The position numbers were made by a program, and so were the translations under genes. A stretch of 6,199 nt of DNA, taken from contig CALHBW010000151.1 of assembly GCA_937930625.1 (NCBI GenBank), positions 1 to 6,199 of the forward strand, read 5' to 3'. The first letter of the stretch is position 1, and each line of letters starts with the position of its first letter. The notes under the pieces were generated by a model that saw only the letters and a program-made list of their open reading frames with translations, had not been told where the DNA came from and searched no databases. The stretch comes from an uncultured Saprospiraceae bacterium. GTDB lineage: Bacteria > Bacteroidota > Bacteroidia > Chitinophagales > Saprospiraceae. Of the stretch, positions 1 through 5,460 are shown in pieces.

Positions 1-29
1 TCCAAAGTCCAGTTACTCAACATACGCTC

Positions 30-92
30 AATTCTTTTGTCTCGCCTCTCTTTTCTCACGTCTCGCCTCTCAATTCTCTCGTCTCTCATCTC
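30..92. repeat. Three 21-nt pyrimidine-rich tandem repeats abutting batB
   Basis: Units run 30-50, 51-71 and 72-92. All share a core close to GTCTCGCCTCTC, which is exact at 39-50 and 60-71; the third copy, 81-92, reads GTCTCTCATCTC. Units one and three both begin AATTCT. The array ends two bases before the batB ATG, so it occupies the place where a leader or ribosome-binding site would be. All three plus-strand frames are open through it because it is almost free of purines. It could be an intergenic repeat or the degenerate end of the upstream gene; the sequence does not decide. Confidence 0.75.
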
Positions 93-94
93 TT

Positions 95-1123
95 ATGTTT
101 AGATTTGAAGAAATAACGAATTTGTACGCGCTGGCGATTATTCCTGTGTTGATATTTTTTTTCATCATGGCAATGATGTATCGTAGGCGAGTGATTAAGC
201 AATTTGGGGAAAGTCGGCTGGTGACGCAACTGATGCCACAACTGGCGAAGTACAAGCATACGGTCAAATTTATTTTCCTTGCATTGTCGATGAGTCTGCT
301 CTGCGTGGCTTACGCGAATCCGCAATGGGGAACGAAGAAGGAGAAGGTACGGCAGAAGAGTTCGGATGTATTTATTGCGCTGGATGTGTCGGAAAGTATG
401 AACGCCCAAGACCTGCCACCGAGCCGTATTGACCGCGCGAAACGATTTACACAACAACTGATACAAGAACTGAAAGGCGAGCGTATCGGTACGATTGTTT
501 TTGCGGGGAATGCGTACTTGCAGATGCCCCTGACGGCAGATTATTCGTCGGCAGTGATGTTTACAAAAACCGCTAATACGCGCATGGTTCCCACGCAGGG
601 AACGGCAATCGGCGATGCAATTCGACTGGCAACGCAGTCGTATGATGAAAGCGGAAAATTTCATAAAGCCCTGATTATCATTACGGATGGCGAAAATCAC
701 GACCAAGACGCCCTCGACCAAGCTAAAATCGCAGCCGAGCAAGGCATCCTCATCTTCACGATAGGCGTGGGAACGAGTGGCGGCGCACCGATTCCGACTT
801 TTGAAAACGGAACAAGCACCTACAAAAAAGATAAACAAGGTGCTACGGTGATGTCTAAATTGAATGAAAATATGTTGAGTAGCCTCGCGGCGGCAGGGAA
901 TGGCAAGTATTATAATATCACAAAAGGCGAACAGGTCATCGAAACGCTACAAAACTATATCCAAGCACTCGAAAAACAAGAGTTTGAACAACGTACTTTT
1001 AGCGAATATGAGAGTTATTTTCAGTGGTTCTTGGCGGCGGCTTTGCTGTTTTTGTTGATTGAATTTTTGTTGTCGTATCGCAAGAGTGCTTGGTGGGCGA
1101 AACGGGATATTTTTAAGGTGTAG
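95..1123 (+). CDS. batB: BatB-like VWA-domain membrane protein
   Basis: This 342-residue protein has the BatA/BatB layout. There are two N-terminal membrane segments (about 12-28 and 57-74), a periplasmic von Willebrand factor A domain (about 90-290) and a C-terminal membrane segment (about 310-327). The MIDAS metal site is complete: DVSES at 97-101, the threonine of TQGT at 170 and the aspartate of ITDGE at 198. The family belongs to the Bacteroides aerotolerance (Bat) system, whose members are thought to form a membrane complex involved in stress resistance; the exact biochemical role is not settled. BatB rather than BatA is inferred from the length, the third membrane segment and the batC gene downstream. 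The frame is open back to the window start, but the ATG at 95 gives the typical family N-terminus, an MFRFE-type start leading into a Pro-containing membrane helix. Codons are clearly richer in GC than in the next two genes. Confidence 0.9.
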   Translation: MFRFEEITNLYALAIIPVLIFFFIMAMMYRRRVIKQFGESRLVTQLMPQLAKYKHTVKFIFLALSMSLLCVAYANPQWGTKKEKVRQKSSDVFIALDVSESMNAQDLPPSRIDRAKRFTQQLIQELKGERIGTIVFAGNAYLQMPLTADYSSAVMFTKTANTRMVPTQGTAIGDAIRLATQSYDESGKFHKALIIITDGENHDQDALDQAKIAAEQGILIFTIGVGTSGGAPIPTFENGTSTYKKDKQGATVMSKLNENMLSSLAAAGNGKYYNITKGEQVIETLQNYIQALEKQEFEQRTFSEYESYFQWFLAAALLFLLIEFLLSYRKSAWWAKRDIFKV

Positions 1124-1177
1124 TGATTGGTTTTCGGGTTATTTTTTATGTGAAATTAATGGGTAAAAAACCTCATC

Positions 1178-1645
1178 ATGGAAGAAATATTAGACCAAAC
1201 ATTTAATGAAAATGAGAAGGATGAGACGCGGATAAATCGACTGACGGCTTTTATTCGTTTACTATATTGTGTACTTTTATTTTGCAATATAGCTTATCTT
1301 CAAATGACACATATTAGAGATAATAGGTTTGATTTTTCAACGAATTTCATCACAGTAATTATCTTAAATTTGGTGGGCATTTTTCTCATTTATTATAATT
1401 TGAAAAGTGTATCTCATGAATTTAAAAGTGCATTTGTTGTTTCAATTTTCAAAAGAGAAATTTCAGTGATATTTGTCGTGTTAAATTTACCTTTGGTCTT
1501 GATATATTTTTTCCCAAATTTAATTACTCAAACATGTGTTATTGATATATGGGATTATATTTATCTTTTTTCAGGGATTTGTTTGATACTAATTCTTACC
1601 AGAGAAATTACCTATTTAAAACGACGTAAAAACACCAAACCATGA
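1178..1645 (+). CDS. Four-helix membrane protein of unknown function
   Basis: This 155-residue protein matches no family I recognise. It has a charged, acidic N-terminal tail (about 1-22) and four hydrophobic segments (about 24-43, 56-74, 94-112 and 124-142). It ends in a basic tail with KRRKNTKP, so the N- and C-termini are probably both cytoplasmic. It starts 54 nt after batB. Its stop overlaps the start of the next gene in an ATGA arrangement, which suggests translational coupling. Hand-sampled lines are about 25-35% GC, against roughly 50% in batB, so it may be a later insertion into the operon. No Shine-Dalgarno motif is visible before the ATG; the upstream bases are an A-rich run. Confidence 0.7.
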   Translation: MEEILDQTFNENEKDETRINRLTAFIRLLYCVLLFCNIAYLQMTHIRDNRFDFSTNFITVIILNLVGIFLIYYNLKSVSHEFKSAFVVSIFKREISVIFVVLNLPLVLIYFFPNLITQTCVIDIWDYIYLFSGICLILILTREITYLKRRKNTKP

Positions 1646-1941
1646 TAACAACAAAACCAACAAAATTTCTCGATACTTACCGTCTTATCACAATAATTTC
1701 GTTGATAATTATCGTTATTTGGATGGGCTATAAAAGCTATCATTCCAATAACGAATACGCCATTTCTTATGAATTTAAGTTGACGGTTATCGGGATTTTT
1801 CTGATATTGGGAGGTATAGGAAAAACAAATTATCTGCAACAAAACAAACAATCCAAAGAAGCATATTATGCTTTTTATGGAATGATTATTCATGTGGTTA
1901 TTCTGTTTTCGGCAATTATAATTTACAATAATTTAGGCTAA
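1642..1941 (+). CDS. Small three-helix membrane protein of unknown function
   Basis: This 99-residue protein is not recognised. It has three hydrophobic segments (about 14-31, 45-60 and 77-96) with a polar, Lys/Gln-rich loop between the second and third. The start codon lies inside the stop of the preceding gene (4-nt overlap), and the stop lies 4 nt before the batC ATG. It is therefore almost certainly expressed together with both neighbours. Like its partner it is AT-rich and rich in Ile, Tyr and Asn. The two may form one membrane unit, possibly linked to the Bat proteins, but that is inference from position only. An overlapping minus-strand reading frame of similar size is discounted because this frame fits the operon spacing. 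Confidence 0.65.
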   Translation: MITTKPTKFLDTYRLITIISLIIIVIWMGYKSYHSNNEYAISYEFKLTVIGIFLILGGIGKTNYLQQNKQSKEAYYAFYGMIIHVVILFSAIIIYNNLG

Positions 1942-1945
1942 AAAT

Positions 1946-2683
1946 ATGTACAAATATATTCTCATTATCTTATCTTTTTTTCTGGTAAACATCGCCTTCG
2001 CCCAAAGCACCCAAAAACTCCGCGAAGGCAATCAAGACTATAAAGATGGTAATTTTGAACGTGCCGAAGAACAATATCGCCGCGCCATTCAGGAAGAACC
2101 AAATTCGCTCACAGGCACATACAATCTCGGCAATGCCATTTACGAACAAGGCAGATACGACGAAGCGGTAAAGCATTACAGTACCGCCGAAGCCATTGCA
2201 AAAGATGATAAAACCAAAGCCGATGCCCTGCACAATCTCGGCAATGCCTACCTCGCCCAGCAAAATCTCGAAGAGGGTATCAACGCCTACAAGCAAGCCC
2301 TCAAACTCAACCCGAAAGACATGGCAACCAAATACAACCTTGCCTACGCCCTCCAGCAAATGAAAATGCAGCAACAGCAAGAACAACAACAGCAACAAAG
2401 CGGAGAACCCAACGAAGACCAAGAAAGTCAAGACCAACAGGAACAACAGCAGCAGCAACAAGAACAGCAGGAACAACAAGACCAAGAGCAGCAACAAAGT
2501 CAGGAAGGCGAGGAATCAGAAAACGAACCCAATGAAGAACAACAAGAACAACCGCAACCGCAAGATATGAGCGAAGAGGAAGCCCGAAAAATCCTACAAA
2601 TCATGGAAAATGAAGACCAAAAAGTACAAGAAAAACTCCGCAAAGGGGATGCCAAGCAAAGCAAGTCAGATAAGGATTGGTGA
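1946..2683 (+). CDS. batC: BatC-like TPR protein with Gln/Glu-rich tail
   Basis: This 245-residue protein has a Sec signal peptide (1-19, ending AFA before Gln20). Three TPR-type helical repeats follow at about 23-54, 55-88 and 91-125, with typical motifs such as YNLGNAIYEQGRYDEA and LHNLGNAYLAQ. Residues 139-205 are dominated by Gln and Glu. A short conserved C-terminal segment with MSEEEARKILQIMENED (208-224) ends the protein, with KDW as the last three residues. Signal peptide, TPRs, Gln-rich linker and KDW end match BatC-type proteins of the Bacteroides aerotolerance operon, which are thought to scaffold the VWA partners in the periplasm. It begins 4 nt after the preceding membrane gene. 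batD would commonly follow but is absent; the next gene is convergent. Confidence 0.88.
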   Translation: MYKYILIILSFFLVNIAFAQSTQKLREGNQDYKDGNFERAEEQYRRAIQEEPNSLTGTYNLGNAIYEQGRYDEAVKHYSTAEAIAKDDKTKADALHNLGNAYLAQQNLEEGINAYKQALKLNPKDMATKYNLAYALQQMKMQQQQEQQQQQSGEPNEDQESQDQQEQQQQQQEQQEQQDQEQQQSQEGEESENEPNEEQQEQPQPQDMSEEEARKILQIMENEDQKVQEKLRKGDAKQSKSDKDW

Positions 2684-2687
2684 GGAC

Positions 2688-2770
2688 GTGCTGATGTGTC
2701 GAAGTGCTGATGTGCTGACGTGTGATTCGCGTACTTACATCAGTACATCAGCACATCAGTACATCAGCAC
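2688..2770. repeat. Long imperfect hairpin of ACATCAG-type repeats between convergent genes
   Basis: Two 34-nt arms (2688-2721 and 2737-2770) pair with few breaks around a 15-nt loop. The left arm carries GTGCTGATGT twice (2688-2697 and 2704-2713). The right arm carries ACATCAG four times and ACATCAGCAC twice. Several differences between the arms are G to A changes that would still pair as G-U in RNA. The element sits just after the batC stop and covers the last 15 coding bases of the DUF547 gene. It could end transcription in both directions, although neither side has a long T-run, so a structural or mRNA-protecting role is as likely. Confidence 0.8.
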
Positions 2771-3598
2771 ATTCAAGCCCCAATCGTAGTCCAGATAATT
2801 GACTTTTGCATCTGACGAGGCTTTGACATCGCTGTATTGATTGATGTATTCAAGTAGCGTCGTTTTTTTCGTAAAATCAGATTTGAACCAAGAGAAAATT
2901 TTAGAGAGTTGGGCTTCATTTGAGTTGATATTATTTTTCGTTTTATCGTTGATAAATGCACGGGCTTGGGCAGTGAGTTGAGCATCTATGTTGCTTGCAG
3001 TAAAGGCTTCATTCCACAAATTCGGGCAAGAAATCGAGGCACAAACTATCGCAAAATGTATGCGCGGCTCATCAAATTCTTTTCTCAAAATCTGGTGTTC
3101 GATGTGATTCAAGGTGTATTTATTCCCTTCTATTTCAATAAATTGTATATCCCAAACCGAATTTAAAAACGGCAATCCTTTCTTAATATCCTTGATACTT
3201 TTTACGGGATAATTTTTCAAAATCAATTCAACGGTATAAGCATTATACGCATTAATCCAATAGGCGAGTTGTTCATTTTTCGACCAGTTTTTATTATTTG
3301 GATGATGCGTATTGAGCAAATTTAGGTATTCATCAAAACGCGCTTTATCCTCTGCGAATCCCTTATAATTCACCTGACCATCAACAACATGCTTTTGCAA
3401 TAATTCCGTCCAAATCTCATGCGAAATTGGTGTGGAATTGGACGCGACGATTTGTTTGTTATTGTTATTACAGGAGATAAATAAAACAAAAAATAACATC
3501 ATACATATACCTCGTCGTAATGACCGTTGTAGGGACAGGGCATGCCCTGTCCCTACAACGGGGGCAAGGTGATTGTTCGGAATAATTATATTTTTCAT
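2756..3598 (-). CDS. DUF547-domain lipoprotein
   Basis: The protein has 280 residues from the chosen start. A hydrophobic stretch ending in the lipobox FISC (Cys43) is followed by an Asn-rich tether, so the mature protein should be a lipoprotein. The rest matches the DUF547 family in order: W..LL..HV..G.V.Y (63-77), LAYWINAYNA (111-120), NYPVKSI (129-135) and RIHFAIVCASISCPNL (179-194), with His181, Cys186 and Cys191 conserved. The function of the family is unknown. Three starts compete. The ATG at 3646 lies against the stem of a terminator hairpin and is unlikely. The ATG at 3598 gives an MKNIII n-region as in many lipoproteins, but 24 residues (7-30) from a repeat separate it from the hydrophobic core. 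The ATGs at 3502 and 3499 would leave a very short signal with no positive charge. Possible promoter elements lie just beyond the dehydrogenase stop: TAATTTTG at 3714-3707, with TTG 21 nt upstream. Confidence 0.85.
   Translation of the reverse strand: MKNIIIPNNHLAPVVGTGHALSLQRSLRRGICMMLFFVLFISCNNNNKQIVASNSTPISHEIWTELLQKHVVDGQVNYKGFAEDKARFDEYLNLLNTHHPNNKNWSKNEQLAYWINAYNAYTVELILKNYPVKSIKDIKKGLPFLNSVWDIQFIEIEGNKYTLNHIEHQILRKEFDEPRIHFAIVCASISCPNLWNEAFTASNIDAQLTAQARAFINDKTKNNINSNEAQLSKIFSWFKSDFTKKTTLLEYINQYSDVKASSDAKVNYLDYDWGLNVLMY
3509..3580. repeat. 72-nt palindromic element inside the lipoprotein signal region
   Basis: The centre, 3524-3561, is a perfect 38-bp palindrome; one arm is CCGTTGTAGGGACAGGGCA. 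The flanks are GC-rich compared with the AT-rich DNA around them. In the DUF547 frame the segment supplies exactly 24 codons without a stop. Removing it would join MKNIII directly to ICMMLFFVLFISC, a normal lipoprotein signal peptide. Palindromes with TGTAGGGACAGGG-type arms resemble dispersed intergenic repeats (REP or MITE-like) known from many bacteria; that resemblance is from memory and not checked. No transposase is present, so if mobile it would depend on one elsewhere. The exact ends are estimated from the reading frame. Confidence 0.75.
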
Positions 3599-3601
3599 AA
3601 A

Positions 3602-3643
3602 CAAAAAAAATAAAAAAGAGCAACCGATAAAAACCGACTGCTC
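3602..3643 (-). terminator. Rho-independent terminator after the dehydrogenase gene
   Basis: On the minus strand a hairpin of up to 11 pairs (3643-3618) begins GAGCAGTCGG and closes with ATCGGTTGCTC around a TTTT loop. Three of the pairs are G-U. A T-rich tail with two T-runs follows (3617-3602). It lies 74 nt after the acyl-CoA dehydrogenase stop and ends 4 nt before the likely DUF547 start. It would separate the two minus-strand genes or lower read-through into the second. Confidence 0.75.
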
Positions 3644-3674
3644 CATAAACTCTTCTAAAAAATTTTGGATGAAA

Positions 3675-3712
3675 TTTGAATATTCAAAATTTATTCATTC
3701 AAAATTCAAAAT
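3675..3712. repeat. AT-rich short repeats and a 14-bp palindrome
   Basis: ATTCAAAAT occurs three times (3682-3690, 3697-3705 and 3704-3712), and TTTGAATATTCAAA (3675-3688) is a perfect palindrome. The stretch fills the gap between the dehydrogenase stop and its terminator. It may be simple low-complexity sequence, or it may hold promoter or operator elements for the DUF547 gene. Confidence 0.5.
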
Positions 3713-3716
3713 TAGT

Positions 3717-5255
3717 TTACTTAATCAAGGACTGCAATTTCATCGCCAATCCCATATCACCTTTGATTTTGACCTTACCGCCCATTACAGCAGACATCGG
3801 GTTGAGGTCGCCACTCATCATCGCCTGAAAATCTTCGATAGAAGCAATAATGACAGTGTCTGCATCCTCGTCAGATTCGCTAACCACGTTGCTGTCACCG
3901 GTACCGTCGATGAATAATTGTTTGCCGTCAAGGTCAAATTTCAATTTTTTGCCAAAGGCAGGAGCTGCGCTTGCTTTAGGTTCAATCGCGCTTTTAATAG
4001 CTTCAAAACTCATAAATATTTGATTAGTTTGATTATTAGAAATTCCATTTTGTTTGCCATTTTGGGTTGCTTTTCGGTGTGCGCCGTTGCTGCGGGCTTG
4101 CTTATAACCTTGTCCGTCGATGATGATTTTGGCGATGATGTCGCGCATGATTTCCGACGTACCGCCGCCAATCGTACCTACACGCACATCCCGATACATT
4201 CGCGCCATCGGGTACTCCTCCATAAAGCCGTAACCACCAAACATTTGCAAGCATTGTGTAGCGACTTTTTCGCACAATTCGGTAGTAAGCAGCTTTGCCA
4301 TCGAACACAATTTCACATCATACACATCATCGGCATACAATCGACAACAATGATAACTAAACGCCTTCAACGCCTCCACCTCACTCGCCATCTGCGCTAT
4401 CTTGTGCCGCAAGACCTGAAAACGATTTATCGGACGACCAAATGCCTCCCGTTCCGACATATATTGCAGCGTCTTTTCCAGTGCGTGTTCCATAGCCGTC
4501 ACACCGGCAGGAACAGCCACCAATCGCTCCAATTGCAGCCCATTCATCAGGTAATAAAACCCGCGTCCTTCCTCACCCACGAGATTTTCAACAGGTACTT
4601 TTACGTTATCAAAACTCAATTCCGCCGTATCCGAAGCGTGCCAACCTAACTTCTTCAATTTGCGTGCCGATACGCCTTCCGCATTGCGGTCAATCACAAT
4701 TAAACTTACGCCAGCCGCACCCGCTTCAGGGTCGGTCTTCACCACTGTCACAATAAAATCGCCATATACACCATTGGTAATAAAGGTTTTAGAGCCATTT
4801 ATGATATAATGGTCGCCATCGCGCACTGCACGAGTTTGAATATTTTGAGCATCCGAACCTGCGCCCGGTTCGCTGATACCAATCGACCCAATCAAATCCC
4901 CACTTATAACGCCGGGCAGGTATTTTTGTTTGAGTGCTTCCGAGCCATATTTGAGAATGTAAGGCGTGGACATATACTGCGTCACCTGCTGTGTAATCGC
5001 AAAACCACCGGAGTTCATGCGCCCCAATTCCTCATTGAATACCACATCAAAAAAGAAATCCAAATTAGAACCGCCATATTCTTCCGGGTAAGTCAAGCCC
5101 AAAAAGCCCATTTCGCCCATCTTTTTCCAAATATCACGCGGAATGCGACGGTCTTCCTCCCATTGATCAATATTCGGACGCGCTTCTTTTTCCAAAAAAT
5201 TCCGCAAACTCTCGCGGAACATTTCATGGTCTTCGGTGAAGTGGTAATTTTTCAT
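3717..5255 (-). CDS. Acyl-CoA dehydrogenase fused to SCP2 sterol-carrier domain
   Basis: The protein has 512 residues from the ATG at 5255. Residues 1-382 form a complete acyl-CoA dehydrogenase, the flavoenzyme that makes the trans-2 double bond in beta-oxidation. Visible motifs are ISEPGAGSD (127-135), NGSKTFITNG (153-162), AFGRPI (271-276), the LQMFGGYGFMEEYP block (336-349) and GGGTSEIM (363-370). The usual catalytic Glu of EGTS is Gly here. Glu243 in LQLERL sits where long-chain and isovaleryl-CoA dehydrogenases carry their base, so the enzyme is probably active and of that type. Residues 383-414 are an Asn/Gln-rich linker. Residues 415-512 match an SCP2 lipid-binding domain (KFDLDG, DADTVI, FQAMMSGDLNP, GGKVKIKGD.GLAMKL). 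The substrate is unknown; a long-chain or branched acyl-CoA is inferred. A GTG start at 5315 would lie in a hairpin loop and add 20 residues unlike the family. Confidence 0.92.
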   Translation of the reverse strand: MKNYHFTEDHEMFRESLRNFLEKEARPNIDQWEEDRRIPRDIWKKMGEMGFLGLTYPEEYGGSNLDFFFDVVFNEELGRMNSGGFAITQQVTQYMSTPYILKYGSEALKQKYLPGVISGDLIGSIGISEPGAGSDAQNIQTRAVRDGDHYIINGSKTFITNGVYGDFIVTVVKTDPEAGAAGVSLIVIDRNAEGVSARKLKKLGWHASDTAELSFDNVKVPVENLVGEEGRGFYYLMNGLQLERLVAVPAGVTAMEHALEKTLQYMSEREAFGRPINRFQVLRHKIAQMASEVEALKAFSYHCCRLYADDVYDVKLCSMAKLLTTELCEKVATQCLQMFGGYGFMEEYPMARMYRDVRVGTIGGGTSEIMRDIIAKIIIDGQGYKQARSNGAHRKATQNGKQNGISNNQTNQIFMSFEAIKSAIEPKASAAPAFGKKLKFDLDGKQLFIDGTGDSNVVSESDEDADTVIIASIEDFQAMMSGDLNPMSAVMGGKVKIKGDMGLAMKLQSLIK

Positions 5256-5288
5256 TGAATTGATTATCAAATTATTTTGAGTAAACGT

Positions 5289-5359
5289 AAAACGATTTTG
5301 TAAATCGTCATTCACGTCAGAATTTCGCTGATTTATGCGACGGTTTGCAAAATCGTTTT
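5289..5359. promoter_or_regulatory. Paired 17-bp palindromes forming a 21-bp hairpin upstream of the dehydrogenase
   Basis: The sites ACGATTT-TGT-AAATCGT (5292-5308) and ACGGTTT-GCA-AAATCGT (5340-5356) are near-identical dyads whose centres lie 48 bp apart. Because each is itself palindromic, they also pair with each other as one hairpin with 21-nt arms (5289-5309 and 5339-5359) and a 29-nt loop. The element ends 34 nt before the dehydrogenase ATG. It could be a pair of operators for a dimeric repressor of the TetR kind, a leader RNA structure, or, on the plus strand where T6 follows, a terminator. No regulator gene is in the window. Confidence 0.6.
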
Positions 5360-5415
5360 TTAGCCAGTATTATTAGTAAATTTAATTATCGTAGTCTAGC
5401 AGCTTATCTATTATT

Positions 5416-5445
5416 CAGATTTAATTCAGTGCAATAAATTACCAA
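5416..5445 (-). promoter_or_regulatory. Candidate Bacteroidota-type promoter for the dehydrogenase
   Basis: On the minus strand TTG (5445-5443) is followed after 19 nt by TAAATCTG (5423-5416), one base from the TAnnTTTG consensus used by the Bacteroidota primary sigma factor. The transcript would start near 5410, leaving a leader of about 155 nt that contains both palindromes. One mismatch in AT-rich DNA makes this only a candidate. Confidence 0.35.
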
Positions 5446-5460
5446 TTTCGTATATTGTTA

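Noticed and set aside
30..92. CRISPR array
   Set aside because: The units are directly tandem with no unique spacers and no cas genes are nearby.
86..838. 250-codon minus-strand frame opposite batB
   Set aside because: It is the antisense of a well-supported VWA gene, its residues (many His, Arg, Cys) look like no protein family, and it has no place in the operon.
1124..1177. Separate promoter or terminator between batB and the first membrane gene
   Set aside because: Only a weak GGTT/AACC pairing with T and A runs is visible, and no TTG/TAnnTTTG pair has suitable spacing.
1970..2497. 175-codon minus-strand frame rich in Leu
   Set aside because: The Leu/Val/Phe runs are the complement of the batC Gln/Glu codons; it is an artefact of that composition.
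2688..2770. CRISPR or attachment site
   Set aside because: The words are short, in inverted arms and without spacers, and there is no integrase or tRNA gene nearby.
3918..5258. Two long plus-strand frames (3918-4649 and 4809-5258)
   Set aside because: Both are antisense to the acyl-CoA dehydrogenase-SCP2 gene, which has clear family motifs throughout; their translations are rich in His, Arg and Cys with no recognisable domain.
5256..5315. GTG start giving 20 more residues for the dehydrogenase
   Set aside because: The GTG lies in the loop of the paired-palindrome hairpin, and the extra residues do not match the family, which starts close to the FTEDHEMFRESL segment.
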